A program made the translations under genes and the position numbers. Shown here in pieces: positions 9,264 to 18,280 of a stretch of 64,000 bases of DNA (positions within the stretch are counted from its first letter, which is position 1; every line of letters starts with the position of its first letter). Source of the DNA: Bacteroidetes bacterium HLUCCA01 (GTDB lineage: Bacteria > Bacteroidota > Rhodothermia > Balneolales > HLUCCA01); assembly GCA_001314545.1 (NCBI GenBank), contig LIHN01000001.1:340180-404179 (forward strand), given 5' to 3'. Below the pieces are notes generated by a model. It was not told the DNA's origin and ran no database searches. It was given only the letters and a program-made list of their open reading frames with translations.

Positions 9264-10385
9264 TTATTTTTTCGATTCACTTACTACCCGATCAAAAAGC
9301 TCATCAAATTCCAGGATATGCTGCGACCAGTCAAGGTGGGCATTGATATTTCGTAACGAAGCCAACGGTAAAGGCCGGGATTCGCCGTTAAGCAACTTGC
9401 GCAGCTTTTTAAACAAATCGTCCTCATTATCATAAAATACCGGTGCATGCAGTAACGGCTCCCTGAGCGACTGTGGCACCAGTTCAGGGTAGGTAAGTCC
9501 ACTGGGAAGCAATGGATGACAACCGCAGTAAACAGCTTCCATTACCGCAGAACAGAAGAATTCGTAGGAAGCTGTAGACACTACGATGTCAGCCTGGTGC
9601 AATAGGGTACTGTAGCGCTCAAAATCATCAACATAGCCATAATGCAGGATTCTGTTACCGTAGCGTTTCCATATCTTATCTACTTCCCGTGGTTGTTCCG
9701 TAGTTGCATCCCCGGCGAGTATCAGGTTGAAATCGCATCCGCTGTCGTCCAGCCGGTCCATCATTTTAAAAAAGAGAGATGGATTCCGGTCATACTCCCA
9801 TCGCTGATTCCATAGTATTACCGGGGTGTGCAGATGTGTTCTGACTGCGTCAAAGCGTTTGTGTTCATTGAGATGGAGGCCAGGATGAAGGATTATGCTT
9901 TTGGCCGCTATACGTTCAACGCTGGGCAAGTTTTGATGATCAGGAAATGTACGCAGGAACCGGGGCAGCTCCACCATGAGTGAGTCATAGTGAAACTGGG
10001 AGCTGAATACGAGCTGATCGGCCGCCAGCATGCTCAGATAGTTGATATAGCAGAAGGTAGTGTCACGCTGCTTGCCTTCCGGCAGTGGCAGCGTCAGCTG
10101 ATTTTCATGCATGTACATCAACGTTGGAACATGCGCAAAACGCGGATTGGTCAGGGCGATGAAAGCTGGTAAGTTGGTCATGGAGCTGACCAGTAATAAA
10201 TCGATCTGATCGGTAACGTCAACAGAACGCTCAGCGAGGGTAACAGCACCACCATGCAGTCTCCATCGCATAAACTTATCACTCATGGTCAGCGGAATAA
10301 TGCTGTGACTTGAGTAACGTTGAATTCCATCCAGAAATGATTTGTGTGAACCACCCAGGAATGGGTCTAAGGCCAGTATTTTCAT
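9264..10385 (-). CDS. DUF3524 / QTMAN-type glycosyltransferase (tRNA-queuosine mannosyltransferase family)
   Basis: 373-residue GT-B glycosyltransferase whose N-terminal half matches the DUF3524 family that includes human GTDC1/QTMAN, the enzyme reported to mannosylate queuosine in cytosolic tRNA-Asp. Family-like stretches are the LDPFLGGSHKSF start, MYMHENQLTLPLPEGKQRD near residue 95, a FSSQFHYDS segment, and ILWNQRWEYDRNP near residue 190 opening the donor domain. The C-terminal half has the usual GT-B nucleotide-sugar site (SYEFFCSAVMEAVYCG). The substrate in this organism is inferred, not shown. It lies six bases downstream of mutL and could share its transcript. Confidence 0.8.
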   Translation of the reverse strand: MKILALDPFLGGSHKSFLDGIQRYSSHSIIPLTMSDKFMRWRLHGGAVTLAERSVDVTDQIDLLLVSSMTNLPAFIALTNPRFAHVPTLMYMHENQLTLPLPEGKQRDTTFCYINYLSMLAADQLVFSSQFHYDSLMVELPRFLRTFPDHQNLPSVERIAAKSIILHPGLHLNEHKRFDAVRTHLHTPVILWNQRWEYDRNPSLFFKMMDRLDDSGCDFNLILAGDATTEQPREVDKIWKRYGNRILHYGYVDDFERYSTLLHQADIVVSTASYEFFCSAVMEAVYCGCHPLLPSGLTYPELVPQSLREPLLHAPVFYDNEDDLFKKLRKLLNGESRPLPLASLRNINAHLDWSQHILEFDELFDRVVSESKK

Positions 10386-10391
10386 GGGGTG

Positions 10392-12275
10392 TTACCTGAA
10401 CCGTGAGCGGATTTCATCAAGAGGAAGGTAGGTGATGGTTGGTTTTTTCAAGGGATCTGCATAGGGTTGCTCACAGGCGAAAAGCTGGTCAAATAAGGTT
10501 TCCATTTCCAGTTGTGTGAGTTTTTTTCCACGTGGCATAGCTGTCTTGGATGCCAGACCAAGTGCCAGTTTCTCGCGCGAATCCAGCTGAACTGCACCAG
10601 AGTAACTTTGATATTGGTGCAATATGGACTCAATAAGGCTTCGTTCGTCCCCCAGTTGGATATCAGCGGGAACACCATTAATTACGGCCGTATTTCCGCT
10701 CATTAGTGATATATCAAAACCCATCCGAAGTAAATCGGGTAATACATTTCGTAAACCGGCAAAATCGGAGGCAGAGAGTTGCAGTGTCTGAGGGAAGAGT
10801 AATTGTTGCGTACTGGGCAGGCCTGAATCCATCGCATTCAGAGCACGCTCGTAAATGATGCGTTTATGGGCCAGAAACTGATCTACAATACACAACCCCG
10901 TAAGCGTCTGGGTTATGATATACGTATTATGAAGCTGCCAGAAACCTACAGACCGCTCGAGCTCAGGTCGCTGGTGGTCGGCATCTCTGCCCTGCCCTGC
11001 AGCAGGGGCATAAATGGAAGTTGAATCCGGAGAAAACGGTTTACCTCGCTGGCGGTCAGGATAATCAGAATTGTAGGAATTAAAATCAGAGGGTCTGGCA
11101 TCGAAATTAATCCGGCTCGGAAAGCTTTGTACCGGGCGACCGCTTTGACCTACTTCCTGCCTGCCGGTAACAGGAAATGGTTCGTAGAAGTCTTCCTGAT
11201 CAGGAAATTGCATATCAGGTACACTAAAGCGCTCGTGCAGAGCCCTTTTGATTACCGATTTTGTCAGCATTGATACGGTTCGTTCATCCTCAAACTTAAT
11301 TTCCATCTTCGATGGGTGCACGTTCACATCAACCTGGGCAGGATCCACATCAAAGAAAATGGCAAAAAAGGGATACTCACTGTCGCTGATCCAATTTTTA
11401 TACTGTTCCAGAATTACATGGGTTAGATGACGGTGCATCACTGGTCGACCATTAACAAAAAGGAACTGTTCGCCTCTGTTCTTTTTCGTTAGTTTGGGGT
11501 CGGCAAGATACCCATGAATACGAACAAAGCCTGCCGTCTCATCAATGGGAATAAGACTGGCTGCGTAGGACTTGCCAAAAATCTCGACAACACGGTCCAG
11601 AAGTGACTGGGCCGGCAGTTTGTAGACTACTTCACCATTTGCATACAAACTGAAACGTATTCCAGGATTAATGAGCGCCATCTGCTGAAACACAATGATG
11701 GTATGCCGAAACTCGGTGTTGTCTGTTTTAAGGAAGGCTCTGCGCGCAGGAACATTGTAAAAAAGATTTTTTATAGCGATGGACGTTCCGTTCACCACCG
11801 CTGCCGGCTCAAAGGAACGCTCCTTTCCACCCCAGATTTCATAGAGATAACCTGTCTCATCTTCAACCCGTTTGGTCTTCAGCGTAACCTGCGCAACCGA
11901 TGCTATCGAAGCCATGGCTTCACCACGGAATCCCAGTGTTCTGATCTGGTATAAATCTTCAACACGTGTTATTTTGGATGTGGCATGACGCAGAAAACAA
12001 TTCGGGATGTCTGATTTTGACATTCCACATCCATTGTCATCTACCTGAATCAGCGTACGACCAGCCTGTTGGAGATGAACATCAATTTGCGTTGCTCCCG
12101 CGTCTATGGCATTGTCAAGGAGTTCTTTTACAACTGAGGAGGGTCGCTGAACAACTTCCCCCGCCGCAATTTTATTGGCCAGGTCTGCTGGGAGTAATTT
12201 GATTATACCGGAGACCGAATCAGTTTGACTGTCGCTTTGCAATGATGGGTTATTTACAGGGTTACAAGAATCCAC
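10392..12275 (-). CDS. mutL: DNA mismatch repair protein MutL
   Basis: 627-residue GHL-ATPase that couples MutS mismatch recognition to downstream excision. The ATPase motifs are intact: KELLDNAIDAGA, DNGCGM, and TLGFRGEAMASIASV. A Ser/Pro/Asp-rich linker (about residues 350-440) precedes the C-terminal dimerisation domain. In MutLs with nicking activity that domain carries DQHAAHERILYE-type and CPHGRPT-type motifs. Here the equivalents are DQFLAHKRIIYE (465-476) and DPLKKPT (607-613), so the metal site looks lost. The first 20 or so residues are not conserved, so a later start is possible. Confidence 0.95.
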   Translation of the reverse strand: MDSCNPVNNPSLQSDSQTDSVSGIIKLLPADLANKIAAGEVVQRPSSVVKELLDNAIDAGATQIDVHLQQAGRTLIQVDDNGCGMSKSDIPNCFLRHATSKITRVEDLYQIRTLGFRGEAMASIASVAQVTLKTKRVEDETGYLYEIWGGKERSFEPAAVVNGTSIAIKNLFYNVPARRAFLKTDNTEFRHTIIVFQQMALINPGIRFSLYANGEVVYKLPAQSLLDRVVEIFGKSYAASLIPIDETAGFVRIHGYLADPKLTKKNRGEQFLFVNGRPVMHRHLTHVILEQYKNWISDSEYPFFAIFFDVDPAQVDVNVHPSKMEIKFEDERTVSMLTKSVIKRALHERFSVPDMQFPDQEDFYEPFPVTGRQEVGQSGRPVQSFPSRINFDARPSDFNSYNSDYPDRQRGKPFSPDSTSIYAPAAGQGRDADHQRPELERSVGFWQLHNTYIITQTLTGLCIVDQFLAHKRIIYERALNAMDSGLPSTQQLLFPQTLQLSASDFAGLRNVLPDLLRMGFDISLMSGNTAVINGVPADIQLGDERSLIESILHQYQSYSGAVQLDSREKLALGLASKTAMPRGKKLTQLEMETLFDQLFACEQPYADPLKKPTITYLPLDEIRSRFR

Positions 12276-12451
12276 AGTATTCCACTCAACAGCAGAATAT
12301 ACATCAGCACGTTACCACCCCGACCCCTGCGCGTAGAACTGTTAACACGCATCCGCTCACGAATGCGTTCGTCTTTTGATGGGTCGTAATACCGTGGCTG
12401 ATACGTGAAACGGCGGTAATGATGCCGCTTACCCAAAAAATTATTCAGCAT
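12254..12451 (-). CDS. small basic protein with C-terminal membrane segment, unknown function
   Basis: 65-residue protein of unknown function. The N-terminal 45 residues are very rich in Arg, Tyr and His (KRHHYRRFTYQPRYYDP, then a KDERIRERMR helix). The last 18 residues form one hydrophobic helix, suggesting a tail-anchored or small inner-membrane protein. Its end overlaps the mutL start by 22 bases on the same strand, so the two are probably co-transcribed. I believe similar proteins occur in related bacteria but cannot verify this here. Confidence 0.65.
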   Translation of the reverse strand: MLNNFLGKRHHYRRFTYQPRYYDPSKDERIRERMRVNSSTRRGRGGNVLMYILLLSGILWILVTL

Positions 12452-12527
12452 CTTCAGACATGTTTAGCTGCGGTGTGTTTCCTAGGGGTAAAACGTAGTT
12501 GATATGAATATATTCGATTTATGTGCG

Positions 12528-12557
12528 ATAAGAAACCGTACAGGGCCAATTTCTTAT
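12528..12557. repeat. 8-bp inverted repeat in the dioxygenase / small-protein gap
   Basis: Perfect arms ATAAGAAA (12528-12535) and TTTCTTAT (12550-12557) flank a 14-base loop in the 150-bp gap between the dioxygenase stop and the small membrane-protein start. The stem is AT-rich and has no following T-run, so it may be a binding site rather than a terminator. Nothing else is seen in this gap. Confidence 0.3.
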
Positions 12558-12601
12558 GTTAAAATCGTGTACGCAACTTGTGAGGCACCCCGCACACAAT
12601 T

Positions 12602-13558
12602 TCAGCGGTTGACGGAGTCGGTACGGATTTCAGGCAGGGCTGCTTCAATTTCCTTACGTCTGCCCTCCAGCCATGGAGGGAGAATGAGTGTTTCACCCAG
12701 AGACTCCATATCCTCATCCCGGTCAAATCCCGGTCCGTCGGTCGCAAGTTCAAATACTACGCCATTCGGCTCCTGAAAGTATACTGATTCAAACCAAAAA
12801 CGGTCAATTCTCTGGCTAGGGTATAAACCAGCAGCAGCAATCTTTTCCCGAAGTGCCATTTCCGTTTCAACATCTTTCATTCTCCAGGCTACATGATGCA
12901 CACTACCAAGTCCCCATCGACCTTGAGGCTGATCGGGAAACTCGGCAAGTTCAACCAAAGTACCACTGCCCCCCTGTCCGGACTCATACCGCATCCACTG
13001 ACTATCAGTACCAACAAACCGGAAACCCATAATCTCTGTGAGTAATTTCCGGGTGGGTTCAGCAGTGTGTAACTTAAGACGAACCGTATGAAATCCGCGG
13101 AGCTGGTGTTCGGCAGGAACGGTACTGTTTTTAAAAATTTCCACATCCCTGGGGGCTGGCGTCGCTGACAGTGATAGTTTCAGGCCATGTGGATCGCAGA
13201 ACGTGATGACCTTTTCCCCAAAACGAACGGTCTCACTTAAATCAGTAACCTGATATTCTCTCAGCCGATGAAGCCAGAAGTTGTATGAATCTTCAGCTAT
13301 GGCAAATCCAGTTTCACTCACAAGACCATACCCATCCCTCATTTTAGCGATATTTGGAAAAGGAAAGAAAGTCAGATCCGTTCCGGGATTTCCATGTGCA
13401 TCAGCAAAAAACAAATGATAGACATCCGGAGCATCTTGATTGACCGATTTTTTTACCAGTCGAAGTCCCAATGTTTTAGTATAGAATGCAGCATTTTCAT
13501 TCACATCACCGGAAAAAGCGGTTATATGATGAATACCATGTACAAACGACGTATTCAT
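12602..13558 (-). CDS. ring-cleaving dioxygenase / glyoxalase-superfamily protein
   Basis: 318-residue vicinal-oxygen-chelate protein with two glyoxalase-like halves, resembling the MhqO/PcpA/LinE group of (hydro)quinone-type dioxygenases. Likely metal ligands are visible: a His in HGIHHIT at residues 7-11, a His in SVHHVAWR near residue 222, and a Glu in GVVFELATDGPG near 273. The NPGTDLTFFPFP stretch is also typical. In Firmicutes such proteins answer quinone stress; the physiological substrate here is unknown. It is probably monocistronic, with about 130-150 bp of untranslated DNA on each side. Confidence 0.82.
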   Translation of the reverse strand: MNTSFVHGIHHITAFSGDVNENAAFYTKTLGLRLVKKSVNQDAPDVYHLFFADAHGNPGTDLTFFPFPNIAKMRDGYGLVSETGFAIAEDSYNFWLHRLREYQVTDLSETVRFGEKVITFCDPHGLKLSLSATPAPRDVEIFKNSTVPAEHQLRGFHTVRLKLHTAEPTRKLLTEIMGFRFVGTDSQWMRYESGQGGSGTLVELAEFPDQPQGRWGLGSVHHVAWRMKDVETEMALREKIAAAGLYPSQRIDRFWFESVYFQEPNGVVFELATDGPGFDRDEDMESLGETLILPPWLEGRRKEIEAALPEIRTDSVNR

Positions 13559-13692
13559 AAAAGTTGATTTAGATTGGCGTTATATTTATTTGTTTAAACA
13601 AGCATATAGCTGTCTAACGTTCCAAAACAGATTAAACGTAGCCCCGGCGGTCGTTTTATATATTCCTACAGCCTATACCGCCCTTTGAATCG

Positions 13693-14871
13693 TCAGTTTT
13701 CCAATCCATTCAGCAGTACGGTGTACGTTGTTGTAGTACCAGAACGCCATATTTCCAGGTTTACTTCCTCCCCCGGCCTCCTTAATGCCACGCGTTCCTG
13801 CAAGTGATTGGCTTCATTGACTTTAACACCATCAACACTCAAGATTACATCGTTATTGCGCAAACCAATTGATTCGGCTGCGCTATTTCTCAAAATGTTC
13901 ACGATTTCAACGCCTTCGATGGCTGGAAGTCCGAGTTGTGCAGCGCGATCCTGACCAACTGATACGATATTAACCCCCAGATATCCCCTTTTGACAGATC
14001 CAAACTCAATAAGATCCTGACTTATCTTGAATGCCATGTTGCTGGGTATGGCGAACCCGTAGCCCTGATAGGCACCGTTCTCCGTTGCTATAGCAGTATT
14101 GATTCCGACAAGTTCACCGAACTGATTCACCAGCGCTCCGCCACTGTTACCGCGATTGATAGCGGCATCGGTCTGAATAAAGCTTTCAATACGCATTTGA
14201 TCAGCAATTATATCAACATTCCTGCCAAGTGCACTAACAATACCCACAGTTACGGTGGACCGAAGACGAAAAGGATTACCAACAGCAACTACCCAGTCAC
14301 CAACTTCTACCAGGTCGCTATCGCCGACGAGTACATGTGGCAGGCCATCGGATTCAATTTTCAAAACTGCCAGGTCAGTAGACGGATCCCTGCCAACAAC
14401 GCGTGCAGTAAATATGCGTTTATCATTGAGGGTAACCCGAATAGTCGCATCATCAGTGCCGGCTATCACATGATTATTGGTGATTATATAGCCGTCTTCG
14501 CTTACTATTACCCCTGAACCGATTGTAGAAGCCCTTCTGCGTGGAAAAAACTGTTCCCAGTTTGGGTCGTCGAAATTGTGATTTTCATCATCGGGTAGTG
14601 CACGGGCAGAAGCAGCCACCTCGGTTTCAATATATACAACACTTTGGGTCACACTTGAAGCGACATCTCTTAGTTGCGGAAGGGAGGCGTTGGAAGCCGG
14701 AACATCCTTGCTGCCAGCCTCAAGTCCCAGACTCCTGTAAACTTCACTAACACGCACTTCGCTTCGCTGTGGATCCATGACCTGAGCGGCATAGATCATG
14801 ACAAGCATCCCCATCATTACTCCGGACAGGAGTAACAGAAATCCGGTTAATAGCTTCTGATGAAATTTCAT
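13693..14871 (-). CDS. membrane-anchored HtrA/DegS-type serine protease
   Basis: 392-residue periplasmic quality-control protease. An N-terminal hydrophobic helix (residues 7-30) acts as signal or anchor. The trypsin-like domain has the full catalytic triad: His134 (TNNHVIAG), Asp166 (STDLAVLKI) and Ser243 (GNSGGAL). One PDZ domain (about 300-385) follows, which makes it DegS-like rather than two-PDZ DegP-like. An earlier in-frame ATG at 14892 would overlap recO; the start at 14871 gives a clean signal helix and lies just past the recO stop. Confidence 0.92.
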   Translation of the reverse strand: MKFHQKLLTGFLLLLSGVMMGMLVMIYAAQVMDPQRSEVRVSEVYRSLGLEAGSKDVPASNASLPQLRDVASSVTQSVVYIETEVAASARALPDDENHNFDDPNWEQFFPRRRASTIGSGVIVSEDGYIITNNHVIAGTDDATIRVTLNDKRIFTARVVGRDPSTDLAVLKIESDGLPHVLVGDSDLVEVGDWVVAVGNPFRLRSTVTVGIVSALGRNVDIIADQMRIESFIQTDAAINRGNSGGALVNQFGELVGINTAIATENGAYQGYGFAIPSNMAFKISQDLIEFGSVKRGYLGVNIVSVGQDRAAQLGLPAIEGVEIVNILRNSAAESIGLRNNDVILSVDGVKVNEANHLQERVALRRPGEEVNLEIWRSGTTTTYTVLLNGLEN

Positions 14872-14875
14872 GGTG

Positions 14876-15604
14876 TTACAGAATCTGATCAAAAATAGAA
14901 TCGGATTGCCTCTGTCTCAACCCATCTATATGATGGTTAAAGTAGACATCCAAATGATGTATTAATAATTTAAGTTCTGATTTATCAAAAGGGTTCCGTA
15001 ATACGGTACTATTTCGGGCAATCAGCGCCTTTTTTACAAATTTATGCTGAAAGTCAGTTAGTTTGAAGCTAAGGCCGAGTCCGGGTTCACTGGCAACCAC
15101 ACCTTCTTCTATATTCAGGAAAAAAGGACCGGTATCATCACGTGCTTCATATTGAATTCCTATACCATTAATATCGGCCAGACGTATCAGTATATAAGGA
15201 AAAAGTGCGGTAACGTCATCCTCGGTATCATTCAGCCATAGCAGCATTCGTTCAGAAAAGCTAAAGAAGTCAGCAGAGGTTTCGTTGTCATGTACCAGTT
15301 GATCGAGCATCTCCATGGTTCCCATCGCAACAGCCATTTTGGCGAAGTCTTTGGGAATATTCCAGTTTTTTTGCCGATAACTGACTTCCGATATATTTTG
15401 AACACTACGGGATGGTTTCAAATAGAGTACCACATCCAATACAGCAGCTGTATCAAAAAAGCCTGCAAATTTACTTTTAGGTTTTCGGCAGCCTCGTACC
15501 ATGACTGCAATTTTCCCGTGTTCAGGAGTCAGCAGGGTAACAATTTTACTGGATTCCTGAAAATCAATGGACTTGAGCACAATTGCGGCTGTGCTGATGA
15601 TCAT
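14876..15604 (-). CDS. recO: DNA repair protein RecO
   Basis: 242-residue recombination mediator that works with RecR (and RecF) to load RecA on SSB-coated single-stranded DNA. The N-terminal OB-fold start (AAIVLKSIDFQESSKIVTLLT, then GKIAVMVRGCRKPKSK) is diagnostic. Many RecOs have a CxxC..CxxC zinc site; this one contains only one cysteine, so the zinc module is absent, as in some other lineages. The start overlaps the end of the MMPL transporter gene by four bases, and htrA follows four bases after its stop. Confidence 0.93.
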   Translation of the reverse strand: MIISTAAIVLKSIDFQESSKIVTLLTPEHGKIAVMVRGCRKPKSKFAGFFDTAAVLDVVLYLKPSRSVQNISEVSYRQKNWNIPKDFAKMAVAMGTMEMLDQLVHDNETSADFFSFSERMLLWLNDTEDDVTALFPYILIRLADINGIGIQYEARDDTGPFFLNIEEGVVASEPGLGLSFKLTDFQHKFVKKALIARNSTVLRNPFDKSELKLLIHHLDVYFNHHIDGLRQRQSDSIFDQIL

Positions 15605-18147
15605 GGTAACTGTTGGATGTCATCGTGTCTGCGAAACTGGTCGTAAAAGGTAATCCAGTTCCGGTCTTCAAGAAATTGAATCAGGGCCGGTAAGAATGTA
15701 ACTGCGGAGAGTAAGGTCATACCAATGCCGATTAAAGCAAGCAGCCCGATGGAGGACAAACCCGGGTGTTGGGTAAAAAGAAGTCCGGCGAAACCAAGCA
15801 TGGTGGTAAATGACCCTATGGTAATATGCTGTCCTGTTGAGCGAAGGACTTGCCACATAGAGCTCTTTCCTTCTTCCAGGTAGCGGGAGGCAAGGTGAAC
15901 ACCATTGTCATTACCGATCCCTAAAATTGCCGGCAGTACCACTAAATTGTAAAAGTTCAGTTTGATATCAAAGAGTATCATGATACCGAAAGTCCATGCA
16001 AGACCTACCAGCAGCGGAATCATGGCGATAATCGACCAACGTAGCGATTTGAAAGTCACATTGACCAGAAAAAATATCATGATAAATGTGGCAGCAATCA
16101 TGTATGGACTCTCATCCTGCATCAGTTCGAGCATTTCAGCTGCGGCAATGGACGTGCTGGCCGCGTAGTACGTCGCTCCATTGTTTGTGGTGACCCGGGC
16201 GATTTCGTTTTTGAAGGCTATCGAGTTACGACCATCTGACAAGCCAACTGCCGGGTAAATCATTACAAATCGGCCAACTTCACCCTGCCGGGTTATAAAT
16301 CGTTCTTTCATAAAGGCAGGAAGGTCGTCAATAACCAGAGGTTGCGTTACAAGACTTGCCCTTCTAATTCTTTCGAGGTCCTCGCCTGTCTCATTACGTA
16401 AGAACTCGTCATCCAGAAGTGCTCTGATTTCGGCTATCCGACCCAGTTTATAGGCCTCCTCCTGAGCTGTAGACGGGAAACGCTCCTGCAGGGCCTCAAC
16501 ATCGAGTATTGTGGTGTTTTCGTCAGACTGCTGTCGTTTTCGTAGTTCCGAGAGGATTTCACGCACCTCCTGGTCGGTTTGAGCGAGAATATAGGCTGGA
16601 TTTCTGCGTGATGATGAGGGCATATCTGCAAAATCCCTGAAGGCTTCAAATTCGGTGAATTCCGGTTCGAGTACCCCGAACTCATACTCGAAATCAAGAT
16701 ATCTGTAGTTCCACACAACGAGAACAACGAGAACCAGGCCGACCACAAAAAAGGATCGTGCATAGGGATAGCGGTCTGGTGCTGGTTTGTCAACCATGGC
16801 CGGATCATCAATATTCCGATTAACCAGAATTATATTAAAACGCTCAAATATGGTAATCACGGCGGGCATGATGTACATCATGGATAGAAAGGCAAACAGA
16901 ATTCCTGTTCCTGATATGAATCCAAACTCCGAAAACCCACGGAAATCGGCAAATATTAACACAAATAGAGCGATGGCCGTAGTGAGTGCACTCGCGAGAA
17001 TAGCAGAACCTGTTGAATCATAGGTATTCAGCAGTGAGCTGTACACATCCTGTCCGGCCGAGCGCTTCTCCAGGTATCGTGCATAAAAATGCAGCCCGTA
17101 ATCAATTCCCATACCAAAGAGAATGACAAATAATACCGAGGTCATCGTATTTAGCGATCCAAGTATCAGGTAGGCTAATCCGAAGGTATAGGCCAGGCTC
17201 AGCAACAATGGCAAGCCGATGACCAGCACTGATACAGGCATTCGAATAAGGTGTTTTGCAAGTGCAAACACGGCTCTGTCAGAGCTCCCTTTTCGGTAAT
17301 TGATGTATTTTTTTACAAAAAAGTAGAGCATGACCAACAGTAGAACACTTCCTATACCCGTGGAAAAGCTATTGGTAACATCACGGGTTATGGATTCAAT
17401 TTCTGCCAGGTGACGTTGCAGCCGACCGCCGAATTTCACCTGCATTTCGGGATGAAAAGCCGTGAAATCGACTTGCCTAAGCATATCGTCATAGGAGGCG
17501 AACATACGTTTCAGGAAGCTCAGATCGCTTCGTGAGCCGGTCGGGTAAAATTTCAGCAGAAGCACAGTTGAATCGGCATTGACCGGATACTCAGGTGGTA
17601 TGAGTTCATCGTATGCCTGTCGAAAGCGCTCCATATCAATGGGGTCTTCTTCAAGGTCGTCATCAAAGCCGAAATCAACAAAAAAGGGATTGGCATCAAG
17701 CCGTGACTGTTCTATCTGATCTTCCAGATAAAAAACAAGGTCATCAAGTTCCGATGGTGTAGCAAGGTATAAAGCATAGTCGCGAAGCAAACCCGTTTCT
17801 TTACGGTATTCAACCCTGGAAAAAAACGTATTGGCGGACTGTTCATCATACAGTTCAAGACTTTTTTCGATGAGATATGCTGCTGCCTGACGATTCGCTT
17901 CAAAATCAGGGCTTTTGATGGCAACTTCCATCTCCTGCTCACCTCCCACGGTCTGACGGAGCTCGTCGAGTGCAATAACGTGTGGGTTGTCTGAGGGGAG
18001 AAGATTTGCTATATCCGTATCAACGCGAAGCTGTACGGCAAAGAACGCACTCAAAACTGCAAACAGCAAGGCGACACTCAGAATTGTTACGGGATACCGA
18101 AAATTCAGCCTGACCAAAGGTCGTAATAAGTTTAATAATTTCAGCAT
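15601..18147 (-). CDS. MMPL/RND-superfamily transporter (HpnN-like)
   Basis: 848-residue inner-membrane RND-superfamily protein with the duplicated architecture of MMPL/HpnN transporters: TM1 at 15-40, a large periplasmic loop (about 45-270), five TMs with a FGMGIDYGLHFYARYLE motif (about 340-360), then a second loop and TM set. The second set contains GIGNDNGVHLASRYLE, the equivalent proton-relay signature. The family exports hydrophobic molecules such as lipids, hopanoids and siderophores. The upstream genes encode MlaC-like and TolC-like proteins, which points to lipid or hydrophobic-compound export across the envelope. The substrate is unknown. Confidence 0.88.
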   Translation of the reverse strand: MLKLLNLLRPLVRLNFRYPVTILSVALLFAVLSAFFAVQLRVDTDIANLLPSDNPHVIALDELRQTVGGEQEMEVAIKSPDFEANRQAAAYLIEKSLELYDEQSANTFFSRVEYRKETGLLRDYALYLATPSELDDLVFYLEDQIEQSRLDANPFFVDFGFDDDLEEDPIDMERFRQAYDELIPPEYPVNADSTVLLLKFYPTGSRSDLSFLKRMFASYDDMLRQVDFTAFHPEMQVKFGGRLQRHLAEIESITRDVTNSFSTGIGSVLLLVMLYFFVKKYINYRKGSSDRAVFALAKHLIRMPVSVLVIGLPLLLSLAYTFGLAYLILGSLNTMTSVLFVILFGMGIDYGLHFYARYLEKRSAGQDVYSSLLNTYDSTGSAILASALTTAIALFVLIFADFRGFSEFGFISGTGILFAFLSMMYIMPAVITIFERFNIILVNRNIDDPAMVDKPAPDRYPYARSFFVVGLVLVVLVVWNYRYLDFEYEFGVLEPEFTEFEAFRDFADMPSSSRRNPAYILAQTDQEVREILSELRKRQQSDENTTILDVEALQERFPSTAQEEAYKLGRIAEIRALLDDEFLRNETGEDLERIRRASLVTQPLVIDDLPAFMKERFITRQGEVGRFVMIYPAVGLSDGRNSIAFKNEIARVTTNNGATYYAASTSIAAAEMLELMQDESPYMIAATFIMIFFLVNVTFKSLRWSIIAMIPLLVGLAWTFGIMILFDIKLNFYNLVVLPAILGIGNDNGVHLASRYLEEGKSSMWQVLRSTGQHITIGSFTTMLGFAGLLFTQHPGLSSIGLLALIGIGMTLLSAVTFLPALIQFLEDRNWITFYDQFRRHDDIQQLP

Positions 18148-18183
18148 CTAAGAATCGTCGTAACAGTCTGTGACGGGTAGGTA

Positions 18184-18232
18184 ACAGTTAATCAGTTGAT
18201 TAACTGTGGCTCAAATATACTAAAAGCCACAG
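18184..18232 (-). promoter_or_regulatory. two overlapping, mutually exclusive hairpins between the mlaC-like and MMPL genes
   Basis: Hairpin A has perfect 11-bp arms ACAGTTAATCA (18184-18194) and TGATTAACTGT (18197-18207) around a 2-base centre. Hairpin B has perfect 8-bp arms CTGTGGCT (18204-18211) and AGCCACAG (18225-18232). They share bases 18204-18207, so the RNA cannot form both completely. They occupy the 133-bp gap between the mlaC-like stop (18281) and the MMPL start (18147). There is no T-run after either, so they look like an RNA switch, processing site or protein operator rather than a standard terminator. Confidence 0.45.
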
Positions 18233-18280
18233 AGTTAATATGGCTTTAGCAGGTATAACGTTAAAGTGTACAAATTGCGT

